Assembly (NCBI GenBank): GCA_037783415.1
Contig: JAZGTN010000070.1
Location: forward strand, 10,248,501-10,312,500
DNA length: 64,000 nucleotides
Origin: Leptasterias polaris
Taxonomy: Eukaryota; Echinodermata; Asteroidea; Forcipulatida; Asteriidae
Direction: 5' to 3'
The notes under the pieces were generated by a model. It was not told where the DNA came from, did not search any database, and worked only from the letters and a program-made list of their open reading frames with translations. Numbering within the stretch: the first letter of the stretch is position 1; each line of letters opens with the position of its first letter. Positions 32,943 to 43,839 of the stretch are shown here, one piece after another. The translations under genes and the position numbers were made by a program.

Positions 32943-34071
32943 ACTATTTTTCAGCCTAAGTGAGCGTTTACGTAGGCATAATTATGTACAGCATATCAAC
33001 CATGACCATCATTATACCATGTAAGTTTTGTGCTAATCTGTGAAGATTTATATTTTCGATCTTACCAATGTTGTAGGCAGCCCTACTTACCCTTTAAGTT
33101 TACTACCGGTACAAATCCAGTATACAGATATTTGAATTTGAAATACCGTCAAGGTCGACAAATTGCAGATCCCCAAATCATCGTAATTACTTTAGTATCT
33201 CGATTACACCAAAAAAATAAAATAACAAATAAATAATACTAAATATATATAGTTTTTCCGACGTTTGCACTAAACGTCTCTACCCCAGGAAACATCTACT
33301 GTACACACTAAGATACAAAATATATATAAACTAAATAAATCATGGTCGAATACACATTGCTCTAAAACAGAAGTAAACATGACTGCACCAAGATACATTT
33401 CACACATACCAATCTCCCAGGGACGATTGATCACGCACCGAGGTCTCGCACCGGCGACGGTCGAGAGACGAGCCGGGAAGAAATTGTCAACCAACCCGCA
33501 CAGATCTCACAGCCTTGAGTCGGTAATTTCATCTGTCTCGCATATGTCCACTATAGTGCGACACACTGTGAAGAAATTTAACAGGCGTTTTCGAAATCAC
33601 CAAAACATTCCATATACACAAAATTAAGCTATGTAGTATGTGCTCCATATATAATTAAAAGAAACATCATTCAACAGAGAGCCGGTAGATTTTGACTTTT
33701 TTTTTTTTTTAGTTGACTTAATTAAACAAACAAGAGCCTCTTTTGCGTGCAAAGTTCACTAGACTTCGTTGGATATCATCCCAGCGGTACTAGCACTATC
33801 AGTCATGCCATAGTGCAAGAAAAACATGATCATGTACTGTACGTGTGATATTCAAAAATACGGTGGCCCAGGAACAACACAACAAAATTGCATACTCCCA
33901 ATAATCTTTTTGATAGCAGTTTTATTTTGCGCTAAAGTTATTGTGATAACTGCACTCCTCTTAAAAAAACCATTATAAATGGCCAACTTTTCCAGATAAA
34001 ATGTTTGACGATTTTCGACGTCCTCTATGAAACTGCCGTACAAAACCTAGTATCTGTTGTCAGATTGTACA
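32943..34071. other. Intergenic, no gene recognised
   Basis: No exon or repeat family recognised. It ends at the insertion site of the gypsy element, whose target sequence is TACA. Confidence 0.4.
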
Positions 34072-34705
34072 TGTAACCAACCGACTTTACATTCTGCAAA
34101 TTCATTTGATTACTTACCTAAATAATAGAGACAATACCAATTGGAATGCGAAATGCCCAGTGCCCCGCCCCGGGCATTCCTTTAATTGTGAATAGAGACT
34201 TGACAAATAAGTAAAATTCCATTACTCATGCAAGCGTTACAGCGAGTTTTGCAAAGAAGTCATTCCTGCACTTGCCACCGGGGGAGAAGGGTCTCACTGT
34301 AGAGCGCTGTTAATTCTTGGTTTTCCTTCGTTTCCTTAGTTCAGCCACATTAATTTCCTTTTATTATTATGATTGTTGGTGATACACATTTACCATCTAC
34401 CTGATGTACAGAAGAATATCTCGTTGTCCAAACTTGGGCCTGACATTTTCGCAACAGTAGCTGTTGCCACTGGACTCGTTCCCATGGAACTCTATCAATT
34501 CTCAGCCCCTTTCTGGTAGCCTTGTTTTAATACCCATAATTCACCTTCAAACAAGCGAATTTACTTATACAATTTATTTGGAAATGAAACTGGAGACTAA
34601 AGTAGAAACTTGAATATATATTATTTTTGAGTTCTAATAAATATTAAATTATATAATAAAACACGAATCCAGAATGTTTTACTGTCTCCTGTCCGCTCGG
34701 TTACA
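34072..34705 (+). repeat. 5' LTR of gypsy element
   Basis: 634 bp, beginning TGTAACCAACCG and ending CGGTTACA, a 6 bp inverted terminus TGTAAC/GTTACA. Identical to the 3' LTR except one T lost near 34364 and A for C near 34656. Confidence 0.95.
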
Positions 34706-34707
34706 CA

Positions 34708-34725
34708 TGGCGTAGCCGGCAGGGT
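34708..34725 (+). promoter_or_regulatory. Primer binding site, tRNA-Ser type
   Basis: TGGCGTAGCCGGCAGGGT starts two bases after the 5' LTR. Its reverse complement ends in GGCTACGCCA, as expected for the 3' end of an animal tRNA-Ser plus CCA. The tRNA assignment is from memory of the family, not a search. Confidence 0.8.
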
Positions 34726-35138
34726 CAGGTTAATACTCAATTAGAAAAAAAAAATAATAAAACAAAATAATATCAAACAACCCCAATGCAAGGCTACCAG
34801 ACCATTGCGTCTACTATCCGGTTGAAGCAGTAACTGCATATACAACACATCAGACGTGCAGTGCGAAAGGGAGTGGATGCAGAGCTGATTGATGTCACAT
34901 GAATGATGCGTAGAGTGCCTGGGAAACGACTTAAGCAACAGCTGCATCACTGCATCACTGCGCAAGACGAGAACGACCGTTACGAATTTACGCAACAAGT
35001 TGAATTATTATAACCATTACAATATGATATTGACTAATATACGGCTCGAAAGTTAATTGTTATAATGGTAAGATAAAGAGCTCGTCTTATTCACATCTCT
35101 ATTTTTGCTATTGGTATAACCGTAGTTGTTTTATTATA

Positions 35139-36275
35139 ATGGCATCTAAAGAAGACGTAGACCTTTTGCGGGATAGATAGACAAGCTGAGCACAGAATTA
35201 GAATCAGTATCTGGTCATAAGAAGGAACGTAGCTCTCCTGCGTATGTTCTTATGCCTTCACACAAAAAAAATCAAACCATTTACTGGCAAAGAACGTGAT
35301 ATTACATTAGAAGATTGGCTCTGTGACATACATGCATCAATTGCTTCAAGGCCTCTTGCCAATGAAGATAAAGTTCATTTCATGTTCCAGCACCTGGATG
35401 GTGCAGCTAGAGAGGAAGTTAAGCTCCGTCCCTTGACAGACCGTAACACAGTAGATAAGTTGATTTCAATTTTGCATGAAGTGTTTGGAGTAAAACTTAC
35501 TGGTGTCCAGCTACAAAGACAATTTTTTGAGTGTAAACAGAAAGAGTCTCAGTCCCTGCGGGATTTCTCACATCATATGATGGAGATCCTGAACAAGGTA
35601 GTAAAAAAGTGCCCTCACCTAAGTTCATCTAAAGACCGGTTACTATGTGATCAATTTTCTGAGGGTGTCTCTGATCAACTGTTACGCAAGCATTTAAAAA
35701 AACAGTTACGAGATAATTTCAGTTTATCTTTTCTCAGACTTCGTCGTGAGGCAACTGAGTGGGCCGAAGAAGATAATGACACAGCTGCAAAGAGCACAGT
35801 CACCGTCGAGGAGGCTCGCAGTGTGACCAAACCCAGCTCGGTCGAAGAAGTAAAACAGATGAGAGGTGTACTGGAAGAACAAAGACAACTTATCAAGGAC
35901 CAACAAACACAAATCAACCAGCTTTTAAAGGTCGCGTCGGAAAGTGCTCAACGTAAAACATCGCTTCCTTCCAACATGAGGCCTACACAAACAACGGGGA
36001 GCAGTTTCACCCCTTCTTCGTCGACTCCCAATCGACTGTTCTGCGATCATTGTCAGCGGAGAGGCCATCGCACCGAAACTTGCTTCAGAAAGCAGCTTTT
36101 GGAGACCCAAGCTGAGTTGGCACACAGTACCGTAAAGCCGAAGCTGCCCGCAACACTGCTGAATGGTATAGGAAGACAGAACCAACTCCAAAGACTGCGG
36201 CGTCAAATTAGAGCCTCCCATCGACAAGAACCCTCAGGTGGGCAGGAGCAAAATGGGTTCAACACACACCAGTAA
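35139..36275 (+). CDS. Gypsy gag (capsid and nucleocapsid)
   Basis: The main open frame runs 35244-36275. The capsid core has DITLEDWLCDIH and LRRDFSHHMM-like blocks, followed by a glutamine-rich coil and one zinc knuckle CDHCQRRGHRTETC (spacing C-2-C-4-H-4-C, near 36040-36085). Upstream, an ATG at 35139 is in the same frame but meets stops from 35178. The intervening 90 bases are open in another frame. This suggests two compensating shifts, one near 35170 (GATAGATAG) and one in the A8 run at 35264-35271. Gag forms the particle that packages the element RNA. Overlaps the protease frame by 38 bases. Confidence 0.85.
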
Positions 36276-36768
36276 TATAAACCTGACAGATCTTCAGGAT
36301 CGCTTCGTCGGGGTATCCCCAACGATGGAAGTTAATATTGGAGGTGTTAAAGCGCAGTGTCTTGTGGACACGGGATCAATGGTTACTACCGTTACCGAAG
36401 AGTTCTTCAGAAGTTTCTTGAAGCCAGTTGGAGCGATTCTTGTAACCGAAGGTCTCTGGTTATCCCTCACCTGTGCTTCCTGGTTGAATATTCCTTACAT
36501 TGGCTATCTTGAGTTGGATTTTGACATTGAAGGGGTAAACTTACCGAATATGGGAGTAATTGTTGTCAAAAATTCGGACAATATAGAGTATCGTGAGCAG
36601 AAACGACTGATTCCTATGGTCTTGGGTATGAACATCATATCCCCTGCAATCGCATGTGGGGTGAACATTAACAGTAAAACCAAAGATGCTACCAATCAAG
36701 TGTCGTCATTGGTGCACAGTGGCTGGCGTTTCAACCTTTATACCAGCACAATCCTGGGTCACAGTTGA
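36238..36768 (+). CDS. Gypsy aspartic protease
   Basis: This frame lies +1 relative to gag. It contains the retropepsin active site LVDTGSMVTTV at about residues 40-50, then the flap region and an ILG-type motif in the form VLGMNII. It cleaves the Gag-Pol polyprotein. It overlaps the polymerase frame from 36686, and protein style moves to that frame at about 36705-36725. The last 15 or so residues here are therefore likely out-of-frame. Confidence 0.85.
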   Translation: MGRSKMGSTHTSNINLTDLQDRFVGVSPTMEVNIGGVKAQCLVDTGSMVTTVTEEFFRSFLKPVGAILVTEGLWLSLTCASWLNIPYIGYLELDFDIEGVNLPNMGVIVVKNSDNIEYREQKRLIPMVLGMNIISPAIACGVNINSKTKDATNQVSSLVHSGWRFNLYTSTILGHS

Positions 36769-39700
36769 AGCTACAAGTAAAAGAACTGGGTCTCAGTTCT
36801 CAATAGTTGAACCTTTGAGAAATTCTGACAATCTTCGTCTAGGTGTCATTACACAGTCTACCATTGTTGACGCCACATGTGCAACATTCCCTGTGAGGAT
36901 GGTTAATCTATCTTCAGAGGGAGTCGTTATCTCAGAACGCTCGCCAATTGGTATCATGAGTCCAGTTGAGTCCGTGACTAGAGGAAACTGTCCAGAAGTC
37001 AATTTCAAACAGGTGTCGGTCAATGAAGTCATGATCACAGTATCTAAAGAATTATCTCCTTCTGAATCAAACAACAGTCCAGTCACAGTCGATTTATCAC
37101 AGTTTGATGGAACTGAAAACCAGTTTGCTCAGATAAACTCTCTCCTTCACAAACATCGTGATACTTTTTCAACAGACCAGTTTGATTTAGGTGACACATC
37201 CACAGCTACCCATCGAATTGTAACGAAATCTGATGAACCAATTAAACAAACCTTCCGCCGAATACCGCCAAATCAATTTGAGGAGGTAAAACAACACATC
37301 AGAGATCTCCTTCAAGCAGGTGTTATCAGAGAAAGCTACAGCTCGTATGCAGCTCCAGTGGTCCTGGCTAGAAAGAAGGATGGTTCCTTACGTATGTGTG
37401 TAGACTACCGTCGACTGAACTCTCAAACAAAGCGAGACGCTTTTCCATTGCCCCGCATCTTAGACTCCCTGGATGCTCCAATTGGTGCCAAGTTTTTTAG
37501 CACACTAGATATGGCAAGTGGTTACCATCAGGTCAGGATGCATGAAGACGATCGTGAGAAGACTGCTTTCACAACCCCATTTGGGCTGTTCGAGTACAAC
37601 CGCATGCCCTTTGGCCTTTGTGGGGCACCTGCAACCTTCCAAAGACTCATGCAGAGATGTCTCGGCGACCTGACATTCCAGATGTTGTTAGTATATTTGG
37701 ATGATATTCTCATCTACTCTACATCCTTCGAACAACATTTGGAACATTTGGACCTCGTCTTCACCAGACTAAAGTCCCACCACTTGAAGCTGAAACCCTC
37801 AAAGTGCCATTTATTCAAGCGCCAGGTCTCGTATTTGGGTCATGTTCTGTCAGCAGAGGGCATAGCAACCGACGACAGCAAAACGAGTGCAGTAGCTGAA
37901 TGGCCAATTCCACGTACATTGAAGCAATTGAGGACCTTTCTCGGGTTCGCAGGCTATTACAGGAGGTATGTGCCGTCATTCTCAAAGATCACCCGTGAGT
38001 TGTATTCCTTGGTCGGAGAGTGCCGACAGAAATCTCCAAGCTACTTTCGCAAGCGATGGAACGAAACCTGTCAGGAGGGGTTTGATAGACTCAAGGAAAT
38101 CTTTACTTCTATGCCTATTTTGGGTTACGCCAACTTTACCCAGCCCTTTATTGTCGAGATAGATGCCAGTTTAGATGGATTGGGTGCAGTTCTTTCTCAA
38201 CAACTAGACGGTCGACGTAGGGTGATAGCTTATGCCAGCCGTACCCTCCACTCTAATGAGCGACACATGCAACGATATAGTTCAATGAAGTTGGAACTCC
38301 TTGGTCTGACCTGGGCTGTGACTGAAAAGTTCATGGACTACCTGTTTGGAAGCTCCTTCGAAGTTTGGACAGACAACAACGCACTTAGTCACCTGCAGAC
38401 AGCGCGTCTAGACGCTACTGAACAGAGATGGGTTGCCAGGCTTAACACTTATAATTTCAATATCAGATATAGATCGGGTCGCGAAAACGCCAATGCCGAT
38501 GCACTCTCTCGAAGAATTCCAAAGGAAGACGAGGACAAACCAGCGGAAAAACAAACCAATGATCGCCTTCATAAAATGTCTCCTTCCCATGTTCCTTCGG
38601 AACTACAAGTTGCCTGTACAAAGGAACACTTAGAGTTGGCCGCAACCAGGAGCCACCATGCAGTAGCCTTACAGATTTCATCATTCCCCTCATACTCACA
38701 AGATGAACTTCGGCACCTGCAACAGAAAGATCCTACAATTAAAAGGTTTTCCGAGTACTTCAATAAGGGGAAGGGACCGTCTCCTTCAGAAAGAAAGCTT
38801 GAACCTCACCTCGTATTAGTCCTTCTCAGGCAAACAGAGAGAGTAGTTGAAGTCAACGGGGTCCTATATAGGAAAATCATCCACAACGGGGTTGAGATCA
38901 AACAACTCTTACTACCAGTTTTTTTGAAGCCCATTGTTCTTTCTTCACTTCATAACCAGAGTGGCCATCAGGGAGTTGAGCGAACGTTTTCATTGATCCA
39001 ACGAAGATGTTATTGGCCTGGTATGTTTCGGGATATTAAAGATTGGGTGCAGCATTGTGAGAGGTGTATCGTTGCAAAACTTCCATCTCCTAAACCAAGA
39101 AATCCATTGGGACATTTAATTGCATCACGCCCCCTTGAAGTGGTTGCAGTTGATTTCACTGTCTTGGAACCAACATCAGATCGTATTGAGAATGTCCTTG
39201 TTATTACGGATATTTTCTCTAAATATACCTTGGCTGTTCCAACGAAAGATCAGACTGCCGTCACAACTGCAAGAGTCTTGGTAAATGATTGGTTTGTCAA
39301 ATTTGGAGTACCTGAAAGGATCCATTCCGATCAGGGGAGACAATTTGAATCTGACTTAATCCAACAACTTTGCTCCTTATATGGCATTCGAAAGTCTAGG
39401 ACCACCGCCTACCATGCGCAAGGTAACGCACAATGTGAGCGTTTCAACCGGACAATGCACGACCTACTTAGAACTTTGACGGAGAAACAGAAGAGACATT
39501 GGAACAAACATTTAGGTGAATTGGTCTATTGTTACAATGCTACCGTCCACCAAGCTACGGGGTTCACACCTTTTTATCTGATGTTTGGACGGGAAGCTCT
39601 TCTTCCAATAGATCTACTTCTTGGTGAACAACAACAGGAAAGTGAAGACGACTGGGTGTCTCTACACCGGCAACGGCTTGAACAATCTTACGAGCTTGCT

Positions 39701-40510
39701 CAGAAGAAGTTGAAAACAGCAGCAGAATCACGCAAGGAAATCTTCGACCGCAAGGCCAAACCTTATCCTTTCACTATCGGAGACTTGGTCTACCTGAAAC
39801 AACATCAGTTCAAAGGCCGCCATAAGATCCAGGATGCGTACTTGACACAGCCCTACAAAGTCATTGAACAACCCGATCCCGACAATTTTGTGTACACGAT
39901 CCAATCGTTAAATGATACTGATATGAAGAAAAACGTACACTCCACTGAGTTAAAGTTAGCACGAAAGGAGGAAGACAACCCCGAAAACCCCGCGAGCGTC
40001 CGGAAACTGAATAAAATAACATCCAAAGATTCCAACAGCTCTGGGTCAGAGTCGGAAATGGAAATCATGGTTGTCCCACCTAAGAGCTCTCCTTCAATCA
40101 AAGACAGCACACCTGCTACAGTGCCTCCAGAAGATGTTGTTGAGCCTCAATCAAATGAGAAGACTGAGATTGCAGTACCCTTGCGTCGTACAAATAGATC
40201 TACAGCTGGGAAGCACAGCAATCCTTTTCACGAGCCCCGCTCAGCTGTCTCACACGAGCAAATCTCACATGGAAATAATTCAAGTTCTATGGTCACTAAT
40301 GTTTCAATTAAGATAGAATTGGGATTCCTCTTGTTCGCTATATTAAGTATGATATCTGTATATTTTGTGCTTTGTGGATGCATTAATGGATCACTTCGAC
40401 ACACAGAAATTGGTATAATTTTAATAGTGCTGCTATTTGTGTTTTTTCCAAATAGATGCAGGAGTATTATTGAATCAGTTAGGCTATTAAGGCTCTACGT
40501 TGACTCCTAA
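36686..40510 (+). CDS. Gypsy polymerase: RT, RNase H, integrase, plus membrane tail
   Basis: 1274 codons. The reverse transcriptase has the catalytic VYLDDILIYS (D339, D340). RNase H follows, with EIDASLDGLG (D493). Integrase has an HHCC zinc site (H756 and HQG, C791, C794) and the catalytic triad D823, D882, E918, a DD35E spacing. The C-terminal module with a PFTIGDLVYLKQHQFKGRHK segment follows. After a polar serine-rich stretch, the frame ends in two hydrophobic helices (about residues 1210-1234 and 1242-1257) and a basic tail. No stop breaks the frame. The start is unlikely to be the first ATG; it is probably reached by frameshift from the protease. Confidence 0.95.
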   Translation: MLPIKCRHWCTVAGVSTFIPAQSWVTVEATSKRTGSQFSIVEPLRNSDNLRLGVITQSTIVDATCATFPVRMVNLSSEGVVISERSPIGIMSPVESVTRGNCPEVNFKQVSVNEVMITVSKELSPSESNNSPVTVDLSQFDGTENQFAQINSLLHKHRDTFSTDQFDLGDTSTATHRIVTKSDEPIKQTFRRIPPNQFEEVKQHIRDLLQAGVIRESYSSYAAPVVLARKKDGSLRMCVDYRRLNSQTKRDAFPLPRILDSLDAPIGAKFFSTLDMASGYHQVRMHEDDREKTAFTTPFGLFEYNRMPFGLCGAPATFQRLMQRCLGDLTFQMLLVYLDDILIYSTSFEQHLEHLDLVFTRLKSHHLKLKPSKCHLFKRQVSYLGHVLSAEGIATDDSKTSAVAEWPIPRTLKQLRTFLGFAGYYRRYVPSFSKITRELYSLVGECRQKSPSYFRKRWNETCQEGFDRLKEIFTSMPILGYANFTQPFIVEIDASLDGLGAVLSQQLDGRRRVIAYASRTLHSNERHMQRYSSMKLELLGLTWAVTEKFMDYLFGSSFEVWTDNNALSHLQTARLDATEQRWVARLNTYNFNIRYRSGRENANADALSRRIPKEDEDKPAEKQTNDRLHKMSPSHVPSELQVACTKEHLELAATRSHHAVALQISSFPSYSQDELRHLQQKDPTIKRFSEYFNKGKGPSPSERKLEPHLVLVLLRQTERVVEVNGVLYRKIIHNGVEIKQLLLPVFLKPIVLSSLHNQSGHQGVERTFSLIQRRCYWPGMFRDIKDWVQHCERCIVAKLPSPKPRNPLGHLIASRPLEVVAVDFTVLEPTSDRIENVLVITDIFSKYTLAVPTKDQTAVTTARVLVNDWFVKFGVPERIHSDQGRQFESDLIQQLCSLYGIRKSRTTAYHAQGNAQCERFNRTMHDLLRTLTEKQKRHWNKHLGELVYCYNATVHQATGFTPFYLMFGREALLPIDLLLGEQQQESEDDWVSLHRQRLEQSYELAQKKLKTAAESRKEIFDRKAKPYPFTIGDLVYLKQHQFKGRHKIQDAYLTQPYKVIEQPDPDNFVYTIQSLNDTDMKKNVHSTELKLARKEEDNPENPASVRKLNKITSKDSNSSGSESEMEIMVVPPKSSPSIKDSTPATVPPEDVVEPQSNEKTEIAVPLRRTNRSTAGKHSNPFHEPRSAVSHEQISHGNNSSSMVTNVSIKIELGFLLFAILSMISVYFVLCGCINGSLRHTEIGIILIVLLFVFFPNRCRSIIESVRLLRLYVDS

Positions 40511-40941
40511 ACTCCCATGGCAAGGCAGCGTCTTATGTCCACAGGCTGAACTCGGGGTATTAGCTACTGACTGGCAAGTTTGGTCCTACTTTCCTTTTCT
40601 CTTTTTTTTTGAGACGATTGTTTCTATATTTGAACAATTTTAAACAGAGATGACCATGTTAGAGTTTTGGCTCATACTTGGGTTCAGCCCGAGACATGGT
40701 GAGACATCAAGTTTTTTTTTTTTAATTGGAAAATTTGGCGAGCCAGTTCAGTAAGACTAACCTCAGAGTTTAGTTGGTGTGATATAGACGTATGGGAAAT
40801 TGTAAATATTAATAAATTATGTTCTAATGTAGTTAAATTATTATGTAGAAGTATTAAATTATGGAGATTGCGCAAATATCATTTTCTACTTGTCGAAAAA
40901 AAAAATATAAAAAAATAATAATAATAATCTTGGATGGTGTG
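40511..40941 (+). other. Gypsy 3' untranslated segment
   Basis: Lies between the polymerase stop and the 3' LTR. AT-rich, with an A-rich run (about 40895-40915) and TAATAATAAT. A clear polypurine tract directly before the LTR is not seen; the last bases read TTGGATGGTGTG. Confidence 0.6.
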
Positions 40942-41576
40942 TGTAACCAACCGACTTTACATTCTGCAAATTCATTTGATTACTTACCTAAATAATAGAG
41001 ACAATACCAATTGGAATGCGAAATGCCCAGTGCCCCGCCCCGGGCATTCCTTTAATTGTGAATAGAGACTTGACAAATAAGTAAAATTCCATTACTCATG
41101 CAAGCGTTACAGCGAGTTTTGCAAAGAAGTCATTCCTGCACTTGCCACCGGGGGAGAAGGGTCTCACTGTAGAGCGCTGTTAATTCTTGGTTTTCCTTCG
41201 TTTCCTTAGTTCAGCCACATTAATTTCCTTTTATTATTATGATTTGTTGGTGATACACATTTACCATCTACCTGATGTACAGAAGAATATCTCGTTGTCC
41301 AAACTTGGGCCTGACATTTTCGCAACAGTAGCTGTTGCCACTGGACTCGTTCCCATGGAACTCTATCAATTCTCAGCCCCTTTCTGGTAGCCTTGTTTTA
41401 ATACCCATAATTCACCTTCAAACAAGCGAATTTACTTATACAATTTATTTGGAAATGAAACTGGAGACTAAAGTAGAAACTTGAATATATATTATTTTTG
41501 AGTTCTAATAAATATTAAATTATATCATAAAACACGAATCCAGAATGTTTTACTGTCTCCTGTCCGCTCGGTTACA
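40942..41576 (+). repeat. 3' LTR of gypsy element
   Basis: 635 bp, TGTAACCAACCG to CGGTTACA, a near-perfect match to the 5' LTR. A short open frame in the LTR around 41187-41390 has no support as a gene. Confidence 0.95.
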
Positions 41577-41956
41577 TACACATTTAGCGTGACCTGAAAC
41601 GCATACATTCAGGTTGCTGATTCTGCGCATGCACGCTAACTTTTTTTCACGGACGCTTACTTTTGTTGCTTAAGTTTTAAATTATACTGAGTCGATCGAA
41701 CAGTATACCTGCAACCATTATTTACGTAGTATACAACACATATTTAACTAGCGGTAATTCAGGTTGTTCGAACTTTTAGCGAGTTCAATTGAATTGATTA
41801 AATTTTTACTTGTTTTGTAATGCTACTTAATTATTATTTGATGTACGCGTTAATATATGAACGTAGTGACGTGTTCCCGTCGCGTGTTTTTGACTTTCGC
41901 ACGGGCCCCTAAGTGTGAGACTTGTGGACAAGTCGTTGAATGTCTGTCGCGGTGAT

Positions 41957-42068
41957 AGTGAAACGGCTCTCTTGTAACTATCTCGCAAGAGGGCTGCTCT
42001 GCGCAAGACTACCGCTATCTCAGTTAAATTAGATCAGTTGCGATCAGAGAGCCGTGTCGCTTTCACCA
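41957..42068. repeat. Short interrupted inverted repeat
   Basis: GTGAAACGGCTCTCT near the left end is mirrored by AGAGAGCCG plus GCTTTCAC on the right, with six extra bases in one arm. Could be a small MITE. It sits at the edge of the GC-rich block. Confidence 0.45.
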
Positions 42069-42229
42069 CAACATGCTGTAGCGTAGACCGTGGGCTTTCG
42101 AACACACAACTTTGATAGAAACAAGGTGGACTATTTATTAAGTTTTAAGGCTTCCGAGTGGGAGCTCTTTTATTTCTTTGTAAACACGTAAACTCTAAAA
42201 GTACAGAAGAACGATAGGAGCTGTCTCAA

Positions 42230-43440
42230 TAGCGAGCGGGGTTTCCCCGATTGGCCCGCATGGGCCGCCAGCAGTTCTCCGACGGGAAGTCGTGCTGGCG
42301 CCCCCTACTGGCCAATCGGTGACCGTTACACTGCCCCCTCCTAGGACCCTGCTTGTCCCAGAAGCAGGCAGCGAGCGCCATCGCTCGCCAGCGAAGCAAC
42401 TCCTTCACAATGGCAAATACAAAGAGAAATCAAGACGGGGAACTATGGGGGAGTCGGACGTGGCGGCAGGCCCCGCTGCGTCTCTGCCGGAACAGCTTCT
42501 CCCCAAAAAGGGCGGTGGTGGCGCTTCGGGCGGCAGCAGTCCTCCAAGGGAAGGTTGGTTGGCGACGGAGGGATCGACGTAGTACTGCCCGTACTGCTGG
42601 CCATCGTAAGTCTGTAGCAATCCCCCGGGGACCTCTAACCCCTCCGAGTCGGTCCCAACGCCCACCTGTTCCAGGCGCCATTCGTCCCTGTGATGCTCGC
42701 ATAGGGGCTCCTCCATAGCGGTAGCGGCGTCGCGTCGCGGGCAGTTCCCGTCGCCCGGATGGTCCCCGCCGTGGTGACTGACCAACGGGTGCCATTGGGG
42801 AAGGTTATGACAGAGCCCATGGGGACACCAAGCGTCAGGCCGTGGCCCAGGGGCAGGGGTGCAGGAGAGGTTGACCGCGCGGCTTTCTCCGTCTGTGTGT
42901 AGCCGTCTGTCCGGATGGGCGATTCGGTGAAGCGGGGGGTCGCGCCTCCTCGTCCAGTTGGATTCCTACGTCGGCCGCGCCCTCGGTTCCACCGGAGGGG
43001 ATTCTCCTCGGGACCACCCTCCACCGCTGAGGGAGATGGCGTCAGGGGCCGCTCCGATTGGAGGCGGCCTGCCTCGCCCAGTCTGATCTCCGGGGAGAGG
43101 GGTCACTCAGCTCCGGTGGAGGTGGTGTTGCCGGCCGTTGAGTGTTGCTTTCGGCCTCATGCCGATGGTGTCCGACCGGCGATGGTTGTCTGGTTAGACG
43201 TGGTGTGGGTGGAGACGGGGATCGGTCCGAATGGTCGAAATCCCCCTCCTGACGGTCCAGGTGGAGTTGGGTCGGACGGAACATGGAAGGCGCTCCGAGT
43301 GGTCGCAGCCCTCCTCCTTTTCCATCCGCCCCTCGTCCAACTCCGTGTCGCTGGTGTAAACATTCAGTTCATCCTCCGACACTCCTACTCTGCCTACTAG
43401 TCCCGGGCTAAGGGCGCAGTGTTTCAGGTGCAGGAGAAGC
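42230..43440 (-). other. GC-rich block, probably part of a decayed retroelement
   Basis: About 60% GC between AT-rich neighbours, with a sharp edge. Several overlapping frames are open on both strands, as expected for GC-rich DNA. On the minus strand a charged segment (SEDELNVYTSDTELDEG, near 43330-43380) and proline-rich pieces could be fragments of one frame interrupted by shifts. I recognise no domain. It lies downstream, on the minus strand, of the gag remnant at 44064-44760. Confidence 0.4.
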
Positions 43441-43478
43441 AGTTGGGGCCGAAAGAATGCCTGCCCGCACCCATTAGT

Positions 43479-43820
43479 GTGTCATGGCCGAGTGGTTAAG
43501 AGCATCGGATTCAAGTTCTGGTAGTTTAGTCATCGGGGTGTGGGTTCGAGTCCCGGTCATGACGCTTGTGTCCTTGAGCAAGACACTTTGCTATAATTGC
43601 TTCTCTTCACCCAAGGGTATAAATGGGTACCTGCAAGGGTAGAGGTTGATATTGTGTTTGAAAGAGCCTTTGGAGCGCCATCACGGCAGCCCGGGCTGTA
43701 TATTCCCCAGGGAGCTGAGAAAGATTAAAGGAATGTTATTGGCCCAATGACCAGGGCACTATTATGTAAAGCGCATTGATACGTTATTGTGAAATGCGCT
43801 ATATAAGAACTATTATTATA
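43479..43820 (+). mobile_element. tRNA-derived SINE
   Basis: The head (43481-43563) resembles a Ser/Leu-type tRNA: A-box TGGCCGAGTGGTTAAG, B-box GGGTTCGAGTCCC, and GTCATG pairing with CATGAC as an acceptor-like stem. The body has CCTTGAGCAAGACACTTTG and ACCCAAGGGTATAAATGGG, words known from Deu/Nin-type animal SINEs (family name not certain). The tail GCGCTATATAAGAACTATTATTATA resembles the 3' end of L2/CR1-like LINEs such as the fragment at 47611-48011. Transcribed, if at all, by RNA polymerase III. Confidence 0.85.
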
Positions 43821-43839
43821 GGGGCACCGGTACGGCTTC

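Larger units (their letters stand above)
34072..41576 (+). mobile_element. Ty3/gypsy LTR retrotransposon, nearly complete
   Basis: 7505 bp bounded by two LTRs (34072-34705 and 40942-41576) and a 4 bp target duplication TACA (34068-34071 and 41577-41580). The order is LTR, tRNA-Ser-type primer site, gag, protease, reverse transcriptase, RNase H, integrase, LTR. Integrase after RNase H marks it as Ty3/gypsy. The LTRs differ by one base and one single-base indel, so insertion was recent. Coding shifts: two near the gag start, one between gag and protease, one between protease and polymerase. Some could be programmed or assembly errors. The tRNA-Ser primer and protein style suggest a Mag-like lineage, which is inference. 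Confidence 0.95.

Noticed and set aside
40915..40941. Canonical polypurine tract before the 3' LTR
   Set aside because: The sequence next to the LTR is TAATAATAATCTTGGATGGT, not an uninterrupted purine run. I could not place the plus-strand primer with confidence.
42915..43400. 161-codon plus-strand frame in the GC-rich block
   Set aside because: Overlapping frames are open on both strands, as expected from few AT-rich stop codons. It has no domain and runs opposite to the gag remnant.
43481..43563. Functional tRNA-Ser or tRNA-Leu gene
   Set aside because: A and B boxes are present but the anticodon arm is irregular and the sequence runs on into a SINE body and LINE-like tail.
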